DNA from: CALDSL01 sp039810245
GTDB taxonomy: Bacteria; Chloroflexota; Anaerolineae; Anaerolineales; Anaerolineaceae
Length of the DNA stretch: 64,000 nucleotides
Direction of reading: 5' to 3'
Assembly: GCA_039810245.1 (NCBI GenBank)
Contig: JBDHWQ010000005.1
Location: 1-64,000 of the forward strand
Part shown: in pieces, positions 26,528-33,698 of the stretch
How positions within the stretch are numbered: the stretch's first letter is position 1
How the letters are laid out: each line of letters opens with the position of its first letter
Program-made: the position numbers and the translations under genes
Notes under the pieces: generated by a model
Seen by the model: only the letters and a program-made list of their open reading frames with translations
Database searches by the model: none
Told to the model about the DNA's origin: nothing

Positions 26528-28081
26528 ATGAACACCAACCGCCGCATCTTCCACGCCAGCCTGTTATACCTTACCAGCATGCTGCTGGTCGTCACCCTCG
26601 GCAGCTACTTTCAGCGCCAATCCTTCAGCCTGGGGCTGATCGCCACCGAGCTGGTGTGCATCCTGCTGCCCGCGCTGGTATACCTGCGCCTGACCGGTCA
26701 GCGTATTGCTGATGCACTGCCGGTGCGTTGGCCTGGCTGGAAAATTGCCCTGCTGTGCCTGGCGCTGGGCGCGGCTGCCTGGCAGGTGGACGCGGTGATT
26801 GAAGGCGTTTCAATGCAGGTCAGCGGCTACCGCCTGTTTGTATCGCCGGATGCTTATCCCACTTCGGTGGGCGCCGCGCTGCTGCTGCTGGCCGCTCTAG
26901 TAATCGCCGCTCCGGTGTGCGAGGAGATCCTGTTCCGCGGTGTGCTGCTTGGCGGCTACTTGCCGCTAGGCGCCAGTTTCGCGCTGCGGTTGAGCAGCGC
27001 GCTGTTCATCTTCTTTCACATGCGGCTGCAGGGCTTTGCCGCGCTGATCCTGGTGGCGTTTGTGCTGGGGTGGGTGGCGGTGCGCACGCGCTCGCTGGCA
27101 GCGTCGATCCTGGCGCATATGGCCAACAATGCGTTTGCCGCCGCAGCCATCCTTTCGGCCGCCTCGCGCCCGGATGCGCCGCTGGCGCTGGTTTCCGGCC
27201 CCGGCGTGTTGGCCAGCGTGGGTGTGCTGCTGGCGGGGGTGTACCTGCTGCGCCGCGCCACCACTGACAGGCCGGCCGATCAACCGTTCAGCACGCGCGG
27301 ATGGCTGCTGCACGCCTGGCCGCTGGCCATCGCCCTGTTGATCTTTGGGGTGGTGGTTGCCGGCGAATACCGTTACGGCAACATGCCGGAAACGCTGGCG
27401 CGCGGGCAGCGGGTGACGCTGGAAGCCCCGCTGGCCGCGCAGCCGGCGCGCCTGGAATATGATATCACCAACCGCGCGGGAGACGTGGTGGGCAGCGCTA
27501 ATTGCGACCTGGCGAGTGGTGCAAGCCAGTCGTTGGAATGCGAATGGCAGGTGCGCGCTTATGACATCAATTACGGCGGCGGGCGCTGGCTTTCGGGCGG
27601 TTTTACGCGGACGTTTGTCTCGCAGTGGGCGGCGGGGCAGCCCGGGCTGCGCTTCATGACCTGGGAGAACCATCTGTCGAATGCGACCTGGACCTTTTCC
27701 GCGCAGCCGGCCGGGGATGATTTGCTGGGGCGGTTAGAATGCGAAGGCAGCTCGCTGGGCGAAGCTGAACTGGATGCCGGCGCGCTGCTGGCCGATGAAT
27801 TGCCCTGGCGGTTGAGCGCGCTGCCCTTTGAGAGCGGCTACGCGCGCCTGGCGCGAGTCATTGAGCCGGACTATGCCGCTTCTCCGGACGCTCCGGTAGG
27901 CCCAGCAGTGCAGGACCGGCTGGTAATCGTCGATGGCGGCGAGCCTCTGGCGCTGCCGGCCGGGAAGTTCATCGCCTGGCGCGTGCGCATCGGCGAGCGG
28001 CAGGTAGCCTGGTATGAGCAGGATGCCCCGCACCGCCTGTTGAAATATGATGACGGCGTGCAGGTGTGGCAATTAAAGTAA
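26528..28081 (+). CDS. CPBP intramembrane metalloprotease with long C-terminal domain
   Basis: 517 aa from the ATG at 26528; the frame is open upstream but overlaps the divergent YccF gene. About 8 TM helices include the EEILFRG motif (near residue 138) and the later His helix (FIFFHMRLQG, HMANNAF) of CAAX/Abi proteases. After a final TM near residue 270, about 240 residues follow with beta-rich sequence and no known motif, probably outside the membrane. This extension is not usual for the family. Confidence 0.85.
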   Translation: MNTNRRIFHASLLYLTSMLLVVTLGSYFQRQSFSLGLIATELVCILLPALVYLRLTGQRIADALPVRWPGWKIALLCLALGAAAWQVDAVIEGVSMQVSGYRLFVSPDAYPTSVGAALLLLAALVIAAPVCEEILFRGVLLGGYLPLGASFALRLSSALFIFFHMRLQGFAALILVAFVLGWVAVRTRSLAASILAHMANNAFAAAAILSAASRPDAPLALVSGPGVLASVGVLLAGVYLLRRATTDRPADQPFSTRGWLLHAWPLAIALLIFGVVVAGEYRYGNMPETLARGQRVTLEAPLAAQPARLEYDITNRAGDVVGSANCDLASGASQSLECEWQVRAYDINYGGGRWLSGGFTRTFVSQWAAGQPGLRFMTWENHLSNATWTFSAQPAGDDLLGRLECEGSSLGEAELDAGALLADELPWRLSALPFESGYARLARVIEPDYAASPDAPVGPAVQDRLVIVDGGEPLALPAGKFIAWRVRIGERQVAWYEQDAPHRLLKYDDGVQVWQLK

Positions 28082-28149
28082 CGGGCTGATTTCTTCTGGA
28101 AGGCTCCCGGTCGCAGCACCCGCTCTGCCAGGGCAGGTGTCGCTTTGGG

Positions 28150-28155
28150 TATAAT
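28150..28155 (+). promoter_or_regulatory. -10 box of the repeat-lipoprotein gene
   Basis: TATAAT about 72 bp upstream of the start at 28228. No good -35 is visible. Confidence 0.5.
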
Positions 28156-28227
28156 CGGGGAACTATTCCGGGATATTTCCGTCTTGGTAGTAAGAATAGA
28201 CGGAGATTATCGATGAGGAGAGAGAAG

Positions 28228-29631
28228 ATGAAACTATATCGCGTAATCGCGCCCCTGTTGATTGGGGTGTCTTTGCTGGCAGCGTGCGCTGCGCCAACCC
28301 CCGGGGTTGTGTCCCCCACCGTCCAGGTTCCACCGGTTGATGTACCGGCAGTGCCCACGGATATTATCCCCACCCCTAACGATGCCCCCATTCAGCCGCC
28401 GCAATCGGCACTGGCGGCGCAGGCAGCCCTGGCCGCGCAGCTCGGCGTTGAGCCGGGTGACGTGACCATTGCCGCGATCGAAGAAGTGCAGTGGACCGAT
28501 AGCTGCCTGGGCGCCGGCGGGCCGGCTGAGTCGTGCCTGCAGGTCATCACTCCAGGCTGGCGGGTCACCCTCACCTATCAGGGTGAGATCTTCGTCTACC
28601 ACACCAACGCGGATGGCACGGTGCTGCGCCTGGCGCAGCAGCTTCCTGCCGGCAGCGATGGCCCCACGCCCGCCCCGAACGCAGGGCAGCCCCCTACGCA
28701 GAGCGGCGAACAGGCCGTGCTGCAGGCGGTGGTAAATGCCCTGGCGGTCAAGCTGGGCGTGAGCGCAGGCACTGTGCGCATTGTTTCGGTAGACCAGCAG
28801 GAGTTTTCGGATAGCTGCCTGGGCTATGGCCGGCCGGATGAAAGCTGCGCGCAGGTGATTACTCCCGGCTATGCCCTGCAGTTGATGGCCGGCAGCAAGA
28901 CCTACGAGGTGCATGCCAGCCTCGACGGCCGCGCAGCGCGCCTTTCGGACGGCACCGACCTGAGCATTCCCAGAACCATGATCGATTCGGTGCTGGTGTT
29001 CCGCACCGGCGGCCAGTTGTGCAATGAAATCCTGGCCAGCCTGACAAAAGTCCAGAGCGGCCCGTGCGGCGGCCCGTACGAAAGCATGCAATGGCCCGCG
29101 CCGCAGCGCGCGCAGGAGCTGGAAGTGTTGTTGCAATACTATGCCCCGTTGGAGATCCAGAGCCCGGCCGGAGTGCTGACGCTGGAAGGGCAGGGCGGGC
29201 GCGTGCCCAACGCGCTGGAAGAACAGAGCCTGGTAGCCTGGGGCGCGAGACTGTTGAAAGAGCTGGCTGCTGGCAAGCCCAACGCCGACGCCGGACAGGT
29301 ATTGCGCTATCACCGTTCAGGCGGCATTATGGGCTTATGCGAGGATGTCATCATCTATGAGACCGGGTTTGCCTGGAATATGTCGTGCAAGGGCGATTCC
29401 CCAAATATCACCGGCGTGGTGCGGCTGAATGAAAAACAATTGCAGCAGGTGGATGGCTGGCAGCAAAGTCTGGAGAGCTTCAAGCTGGAGCAGAAGGACC
29501 AGGCTACCGCTGATGGAATCACCACGCTGCTGACGTTCATTGGGAAGGGCAGCAGCGCGGCCAGCGAAGCGCAAAAGAACGAGATGATGGTATTGGCAAT
29601 GACGGTTTTCCGCACGCGAGGACCTCTCTAA
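28228..29631 (+). CDS. Lipoprotein with two tandem cysteine-bearing repeats
   Basis: 467 aa from the ATG at 28228 (GAGGAG site 7-8 bp upstream). The lipobox LAAC puts the lipidated Cys at residue 20, and a Pro/Val linker follows. Two similar units of about 75 residues lie at roughly 60-140 and 168-240. Each has LAxxLGV, DSCLG, a second Cys (AESC or DESC), QVITPG and a final strand. The two Cys in each unit could form a disulfide outside the cell. The C-terminal 220 residues show no known motif. Function unknown. Confidence 0.75.
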   Translation: MKLYRVIAPLLIGVSLLAACAAPTPGVVSPTVQVPPVDVPAVPTDIIPTPNDAPIQPPQSALAAQAALAAQLGVEPGDVTIAAIEEVQWTDSCLGAGGPAESCLQVITPGWRVTLTYQGEIFVYHTNADGTVLRLAQQLPAGSDGPTPAPNAGQPPTQSGEQAVLQAVVNALAVKLGVSAGTVRIVSVDQQEFSDSCLGYGRPDESCAQVITPGYALQLMAGSKTYEVHASLDGRAARLSDGTDLSIPRTMIDSVLVFRTGGQLCNEILASLTKVQSGPCGGPYESMQWPAPQRAQELEVLLQYYAPLEIQSPAGVLTLEGQGGRVPNALEEQSLVAWGARLLKELAAGKPNADAGQVLRYHRSGGIMGLCEDVIIYETGFAWNMSCKGDSPNITGVVRLNEKQLQQVDGWQQSLESFKLEQKDQATADGITTLLTFIGKGSSAASEAQKNEMMVLAMTVFRTRGPL

Positions 29632-29645
29632 CCGCCCTACTCACT

Positions 29646-29669
29646 GGGGGTAGGGATTTCCCTACCCCC
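29646..29669 (+). terminator. Hairpin terminator after the repeat lipoprotein
   Basis: Ten-bp stem GGGGGTAGGG/CCCTACCCCC with a 4-nt loop. The U-tract downstream is weak (TTCGGATTTT). Confidence 0.65.
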
Positions 29670-29685
29670 CTTCGGATTTTCCCCA

Positions 29686-29715
29686 TTGAGCGAATTGACT
29701 CGGGTCACTTATACT
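29686..29715 (+). promoter_or_regulatory. Predicted promoter of the putative structured RNA
   Basis: TTGAGC, 18-bp spacer, TATACT. Transcription would begin near 29722, just at the first hairpin. Confidence 0.5.
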
Positions 29716-29719
29716 GAGC

Positions 29720-30006
29720 GTGGCTTTCGAGCCGCAGGTACAATCTCAAAACAGCGTTCGTGTGTTTACCGGTAGTTTGGAATGTGTGTTTTGGTGGCTG
29801 GAGAACGTTCCTGTGACTCGTCGGTTTGGCGAGCGGCGGATTTCGAGCGAGAAGGGGGAAGGATGCTCGTGGGGGTCGGTGTGCCGCGCTAGCTGACCGG
29901 CGGACAAGAGGCCACAAGGAAGGTCTCTTGTCCGCCAGCCCGATCTCAACGCACTTGAGCAACGGAATACCTGCGGACGGCCTGTACCATAGGCCGTCCG
30001 TTTCTC
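29720..30006 (+). ncRNA. Putative structured RNA, about 285 nt, class unknown
   Basis: Consecutive stems can be drawn across almost the whole span: 29720-29735 (UUCG tetraloop), 29754-29759 with 29803-29808, 29817-29833, 29844-29869, 29874-29898, a 12-bp stem 29899-29910/29925-29936, 29945-29959, and a 10-bp stem 29974-29983/29991-30000 followed by TTTCT. A promoter-like element precedes it. It lacks the signature sequences of tmRNA, RNase P, SRP RNA and T-box leaders that I could check by eye. It could be a free RNA or a terminator-controlled leader for the ORF at 30060. Confidence 0.5.
29974..30005 (+). terminator. Intrinsic terminator of the putative RNA
   Basis: Perfect 10-bp stem CGGACGGCCT/AGGCCGTCCG, 7-nt loop, then TTTCTC. 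Confidence 0.75.
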
Positions 30007-30059
30007 ATCCGGGGGCTCAACAACGTTTCCGCACCTTACAAAGGAGAAATACGTTTCGT

Positions 30060-30440
30060 ATGGGAATCACCACCAATCAACTGGTTCGTAGCGACATGGC
30101 AGTTTCCATGAAAATCGAGCTGGACGAGTTGTGGCTGGCCAGGCAGATCCGGGTTGCGCTGTCGCACCTGGAACAGGCTTTGTGCGCACCTCCGGTACAG
30201 CGCGCCACTGAAACCGGCCACGCGATGCGCGTGTTATTCAGCGTTGAGGAAATGATTGTGACATGGGGGTTGAAGGGTTGTGTGCAGAGCGCGTCACGGC
30301 TGCCGCTGGTGTGGCGCCAGTTAGACAGCGCCCTGCAACTGATCGAGGGCCTGGAAGTACCGACCACGGGGCGAAGCAAGAAAGCCCTGACACAAGCCCG
30401 AGATATCCTGCACGCAGTACTGGTGGCAGGGTTGTTATAA
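30060..30440 (+). CDS. Small helical protein of unknown function
   Basis: 126 aa from the ATG at 30060, with AAAGGAG 13 bp upstream (rather far). The frame is open back to 29826, but that part lies in the putative RNA and reads as basic, low-quality sequence. The product looks all-helical (IELDELWLARQIRVALSHLEQAL, MRVLFSVEEMIVTWGLKG, LDSALQLIEGLE) and cytoplasmic, without a recognised domain. A strong terminator follows. It sits between two predicted structured RNAs. Confidence 0.6.
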   Translation: MGITTNQLVRSDMAVSMKIELDELWLARQIRVALSHLEQALCAPPVQRATETGHAMRVLFSVEEMIVTWGLKGCVQSASRLPLVWRQLDSALQLIEGLEVPTTGRSKKALTQARDILHAVLVAGLL

Positions 30441-30455
30441 AGAAGATAGACGCTA

Positions 30456-30494
30456 ACCCCGCCCGCAAGCGAAAGCTTGCGGGCGGGGTTTTTG
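30456..30494 (+). terminator. Intrinsic terminator
   Basis: A 15-bp perfect stem closed by a GAAA tetraloop, followed by TTTTT. Confidence 0.95.
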
Positions 30495-30548
30495 GTTTAA
30501 ATCTTGAATGCCTTGTACAAATTCCGCAAAAGCATAGAATGCGCATAG

Positions 30549-30577
30549 TTGCAAAACATGCGGATAGTCATTATACT
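30549..30577 (+). promoter_or_regulatory. Predicted promoter of the second putative RNA
   Basis: TTGCAA, 17-bp spacer, TATACT; predicted start near 30584. Confidence 0.55.
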
Positions 30578-30583
30578 GTTTTT

Positions 30584-30860
30584 AGAACAAATTGTTTTTG
30601 GGTGCGACGAGGTCAGCGGCCGGGCGAAATGGAAATCCCAGGCGCGGCGTAAGGGGCATAAAAGTTGCATCGATTCCAGCAAATTCAGGCTTCTGTAACG
30701 GTTTCTTTACCTTCGGCTGCGAGTTTCCGCGCCGTGGTATACCGTTGCACCCCTGGCGCGATGTGCGTGCGCCGGGTGAATTTCCCTGCGGCGCGGGTGC
30801 GAGCCCCACAGCCGTCATTGCCTGCACGCTGGATGCGTACCATGAAAATACCTGCAAAAT
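30584..30860 (+). ncRNA. Putative structured RNA or riboswitch-like leader
   Basis: A compound hairpin is built from 30697-30702 with 30741-30746, 30708-30711 with 30736-30739, and 30714-30721 with 30728-30734. Next to it, 30747-30752 pairs with 30795-30800. Within that, 30769-30774 can pair either with 30755-30759 or with 30789-30794, so two folds exclude each other. A further hairpin lies at 30619-30643. The 3' end is not defined because I see no terminator. It could be a free RNA or the distal leader of the secreted repeat protein at 31073. GGGTGAAT and CGAGCCCCACAGC recall parts of the c-di-AMP riboswitch, but its other conserved parts are absent. Confidence 0.4.
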
Positions 30861-31031
30861 TGTTGATCAAGATTCCAGAAAATTGGGAACAAAAAACTGG
30901 CCATGTGCGTCTATTGGATAGACCGGCGAGAGGCCCGGAGCAACGCTGTCTTTCGCCCCCGGTGGATGCATTCATAGAAGCCTGTGTCGAATGCTCTGTA
31001 CACAGGATGGGTTAACATCAATTTAATGTTA

Positions 31032-31037
31032 TATAAT
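31032..31037 (+). promoter_or_regulatory. -10 box close to the secreted repeat protein gene
   Basis: TATAAT, 35 bp upstream of the ATG at 31073. A TTAACA lies 14 bp upstream of it, which is short for a -35. Confidence 0.5.
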
Positions 31038-31072
31038 GAACCTGATCACTGGGTTGCTTTCAGGAGGTTAAG

Positions 31073-32578
31073 ATGAGTCAAGGTCTTTCATTATTCCGAT
31101 CCACGCAGGGGATTCCCCTGCGGACCGCCGGTCGCTGGGCAATCCAGTGGATGGTGGTCCTCGTTCTGGTGGCAAGCCTGTTTGTGGCCCCTGCTTCGTC
31201 CGTCAAGGCAGACACCATCCCCACCTTCAGCATCGTGACAGTGGTAACGGATAGCACGGTCACGATCCAGACCTTCAACTTCCCGCCGAACCAGATCTTT
31301 ACGGTGCGGATGGGAGCCTACGGTACGCTGGGGATCGGTGGTGTCGTCGTAACGCAGACGAACTCGGGTGCGGGCGGCTCCTTCCAGGAAACCTACGCGA
31401 TTCCAGCTTCCCTCAAGGGCAGCCAGCGGATTGCCATCCGCCTGGATAGCGCGTCAGGATACTACGCCTACAACTGGTTCTGGAACAACACTGGCAGTGG
31501 CACGGTTCCCACCAGCATCCCAGGCACCGGTTACACGGGCATCCCCACCTTCAGCATTGACGCTGTGGTCACCGACACCAACGTCACCATCCTGACCAAC
31601 AACTTCCCGGCGGATCGCATCTTCACGGTGCGCATGGGCGCCTACGGCACGCTGGGCATCGGCGGGATCGTTGTTGCGACCACCAACAGCGGTGCAGGCG
31701 GCGCGTTCAAAGCCACCTACGATATCCCTGCGGCGCTCAAGGGCAGCCAGCGCATTGCCATCCGTATGGATGCGCCTGGCGGGTTCTACGCCTACAACTG
31801 GTTCTGGAACAACACCACTGGCGGTGCGACCTCGGTCCCACCGACCACGATCCCCGGAACCGGCTACACGGGTATCCCCACCTTTAGCATCCAGTCGGTG
31901 GTGACGGATACCAATGTCACCGTGCTGACCAACAACTTCCCCAAGGACCAGACGTTCACCGTGCGCATGGGCGCCTACGGCACGCTGGGCATCGGCGGGA
32001 TTGTGGTTGCCACCACCAACAGTGGCGCGGGTGGGGCCTTCACGGCCACGTATGACATCCCCGCGGCATTGAAGGGCAGCCAGCGCATCGCCATCCGCAT
32101 GGATAGCAACCTGGGCTACTACGCCTACAACTGGTTCTGGAACAACACCACTGGCGGCACCGTGCCGACGGCCGTGGTGACTGCGCCTCCGACCGTTGTT
32201 CCGGGCGCGACCGTGGTTCCAACCGCTGTCTCGACGGTCGTCCCGGGCGCGACTGTCGTCCCGACCAGCGTTCCGGGCACCGGCTATACCGGCATCCCCA
32301 GCTTCAGCATCCAGTCGGTTGTGGCGGATAACAGCGTGACGATCCTCACCAACAACTTCCCGCCCGACCAGACGTTCACGGTGCGCATGGGCGCGTATGG
32401 TACGCTGGGGTTGGGCGGCATCATCGTCGCCACTACCAACAGCGGGGCAGGTGGAGCGTTCACGGCCACCTACACCATCCCGGACGCGTTGAAAGGCAGC
32501 CAACGGATTGCCGTCCGCATGGATAGCAACCTGGGTTACTACGCCTACAACTGGTTCTGGAACGCTACGGCCCCGTAA
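31073..32578 (+). CDS. Secreted protein of four near-identical repeats
   Basis: 501 aa with a GGAGG ribosome site. A signal peptide (hydrophobic core about residues 26-42, likely cut after VKA at 46) precedes four copies of a module of about 92 residues. Each has IPTFSI, VTILTNNFP, FTVRMGAYGTLG, TTNSGAGGAF, ALKGSQRIAIRMD and YYAYNWFWN. Linkers contain PGTGYTG; the one between repeats 3 and 4 is a longer Val/Pro/Thr-rich hinge. No cell-wall anchor is seen. The modules look like beta-sandwich surface or matrix domains. Function unknown. Confidence 0.85.
   Translation: MSQGLSLFRSTQGIPLRTAGRWAIQWMVVLVLVASLFVAPASSVKADTIPTFSIVTVVTDSTVTIQTFNFPPNQIFTVRMGAYGTLGIGGVVVTQTNSGAGGSFQETYAIPASLKGSQRIAIRLDSASGYYAYNWFWNNTGSGTVPTSIPGTGYTGIPTFSIDAVVTDTNVTILTNNFPADRIFTVRMGAYGTLGIGGIVVATTNSGAGGAFKATYDIPAALKGSQRIAIRMDAPGGFYAYNWFWNNTTGGATSVPPTTIPGTGYTGIPTFSIQSVVTDTNVTVLTNNFPKDQTFTVRMGAYGTLGIGGIVVATTNSGAGGAFTATYDIPAALKGSQRIAIRMDSNLGYYAYNWFWNNTTGGTVPTAVVTAPPTVVPGATVVPTAVSTVVPGATVVPTSVPGTGYTGIPSFSIQSVVADNSVTILTNNFPPDQTFTVRMGAYGTLGLGGIIVATTNSGAGGAFTATYTIPDALKGSQRIAVRMDSNLGYYAYNWFWNATAP
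31217..32575 (+). repeat. Four direct repeats inside the secreted protein gene
   Basis: Copies begin at about 31217, 31541, 31874 and 32294 (spacing 324, 333 and 420 bp). Copies 2 and 3 are the most similar at DNA level, which suggests recent duplication or gene conversion. Confidence 0.9.
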
Positions 32579-32592
32579 TCCGCAGTTGATCC

Positions 32593-32633
32593 AAAGAGGG
32601 GGCTGCCGGCACACGGTTAGCCCCCTCTTTTCG
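32593..32633 (+). terminator. Intrinsic terminator
   Basis: Twelve-bp stem AAAGAGGGGGCT/AGCCCCCTCTTT, 14-nt loop, ending in TTTTCG. Confidence 0.85.
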
Positions 32634-32664
32634 TTGATCCTTTATCCCCTTCGAAAGGTATTGC

Positions 32665-33441
32665 ATGAACAATCTCCGCAAACTGCTACCGCTGCTCATT
32701 GTGCCTGTGCTGCTAGCCTGTAATCTCTCCACACTGGTGGGCACCAGTCCCGCCCCCGCTCCGGCGAGCGGTGCTCCATCCAATGCCAGCCAGGAAGAAA
32801 TCCGCAAGCTCAATGAGCAGGAAAATGGGGTGCGGCAAACGGTGACTGACTTTTTCGCGGCGCTGCAGGCGGATGCCAGTGGTGCGAGCTCGATGGCGTA
32901 TCTCACCCCCAACCTGCAGGGGCAGGTGAACGGCGGCGCGGGTCTGGCCGGGCTGGTGGGCATGCAGGGCAGCCTTCCTGCGTTTGAACTTTCAGCGGTG
33001 ACCTTCGCGGCGGATGCCGGCAAGGCCAATGTTGAGGCCAGCGTGCTGTATCAGCAGCCGCTCAACCTGCGCTTTACCCTGACCAATACTGACGCCGGCT
33101 GGAAGATCGACACCATTACCCAACTGCAGGGTGAGGCGGGCTATCCGCCTACGCCCGAAATGGTGGTGCAAACCTTCCTGACGGCCTACCAGGAAGCGCC
33201 AGACCAGATGAACCAGTTTCTGAGCAGCGCGCGGTTGCAGGACTTACCGCCGGGCGGCGCGGTGGGCATGTTGAATATCAATGGCACCTTGGAAGGCTCG
33301 ATGGTCGACTCGGCCGCGGTGAACCCCGACCCGCCCATGGCGGAGATCACGGTTACAATGCGCGTGGGTGGCCAGGATCAAACCCGCATGTTCTCGCTGA
33401 TCAAAGAAAACGGCCAGTGGAAGATCACCAACGTGCAATGA
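32665..33441 (+). CDS. Lipoprotein with two NTF2/DUF4878-like halves
   Basis: 258 aa. The lipobox VLLAC places Cys19, followed by an Ala/Pro linker. Two halves can be seen: residues about 50-155 (VRQTVTDFFAALQAD, ending DAGWKIDTI) and about 165-258 (MVVQTFLTAYQEAPDQMN, ending ENGQWKITNV). Each follows the helix-then-sheet pattern of DUF4878/NTF2-like lipoproteins ending in a W-K-I strand. Function unknown. It is a single-gene unit downstream of the secreted repeat protein. Confidence 0.78.
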   Translation: MNNLRKLLPLLIVPVLLACNLSTLVGTSPAPAPASGAPSNASQEEIRKLNEQENGVRQTVTDFFAALQADASGASSMAYLTPNLQGQVNGGAGLAGLVGMQGSLPAFELSAVTFAADAGKANVEASVLYQQPLNLRFTLTNTDAGWKIDTITQLQGEAGYPPTPEMVVQTFLTAYQEAPDQMNQFLSSARLQDLPPGGAVGMLNINGTLEGSMVDSAAVNPDPPMAEITVTMRVGGQDQTRMFSLIKENGQWKITNVQ

Positions 33442-33470
33442 TGGTTGCCTGCAAATGCTGAAAATCTCAA

Positions 33471-33510
33471 ATGCAGAACCGGTGGAGCGACCGCTCCACC
33501 GGTTCTGCAT
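33471..33510. terminator. Perfect 19-bp inverted repeat
   Basis: Arms of 19 bp (ATGCAGAACCGGTGGAGCG and its complement) separated by 2 bp. No T-run follows on either strand, so it may be a Rho-type or cruciform-forming element rather than a classic terminator. Confidence 0.7.
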
Positions 33511-33580
33511 CGTTAACCGATTCGTTAATTGCCGCGCTCTTCCCCGGAGGGGTGCGTGGCAAGGTTCGTACACCGGGTTG

Positions 33581-33589
33581 TGTTATAAT
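33581..33589 (+). promoter_or_regulatory. Extended -10 promoter upstream of alpha-glucan phosphorylase
   Basis: TGTTATAAT, an extended -10. Predicted start near 33596. No strong -35. Confidence 0.6.
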
Positions 33590-33629
33590 TTTCCTCATAT
33601 TACGTTGATTTGATCGTAAGAATGACTTG

Positions 33630-33676
33630 ATGGCCCGCCCATACCCGGAACGCTGGCATGGTACGGGCCATTTTTT
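33630..33676 (+). terminator. Leader terminator (possible attenuator) before alpha-glucan phosphorylase
   Basis: ATGGCCCG pairs with CGGGCCAT, with an inner CCAT/ATGG stem, followed by TTTTTT. It ends 23 bp before the preferred start codon and about 80 nt after the predicted transcript start, so it could attenuate transcription of the gene. Confidence 0.75.
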
Positions 33677-33698
33677 GAGAAAGGCTCACACAAACCAG

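Larger units (their letters stand above)
29632..30059 (+). other. Gene-free region dominated by a putative structured RNA
   Basis: A 428-bp gap. It holds the terminator of the lipoprotein gene, a promoter-like element, a run of hairpins and an intrinsic terminator (listed separately), then the ribosome site (AAAGGAG) for the small ORF at 30060. Short frames here on either strand lack start signals and look accidental. Confidence 0.6.
30495..31072 (+). other. Gene-free region with second putative structured RNA
   Basis: About 580 bp without a convincing gene. A GC-rich folded block (30601-30835) is set between AT-rich flanks. There is a promoter-like element before the block and another just before the next gene. 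A 7-bp stem CCTGTGT/ACACAGG lies at 30981-31006. Confidence 0.6.

Noticed and set aside
29695..29715. TTGACT/TATACT as a promoter
   Set aside because: Spacer of 9 bp is too short; TTGAGC at 29686 with 18 bp is preferred.
29705..29962. 85-codon minus-strand frame in the first RNA block
   Set aside because: No start signals; the sequence is explained better by RNA stems.
30697..30835. Resemblance to the c-di-AMP (ydaO) or cobalamin riboswitch
   Set aside because: GGGTGAAT and CGAGCCCCACAGC match pieces of the ydaO consensus, but the GGAGGAACC part and the CTAACC end are missing; the cobalamin box is also incomplete.
30592..30921. 109-codon plus-strand frame in the second RNA block
   Set aside because: Composition is unlike protein (Arg/Gly/Cys/Pro mix), no ribosome site, and it lies over strong stems.
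33627..33698. Upstream start (TTG/ATG) for alpha-glucan phosphorylase
   Set aside because: These codons lie in the terminator hairpin; the family N terminus begins at 33699.
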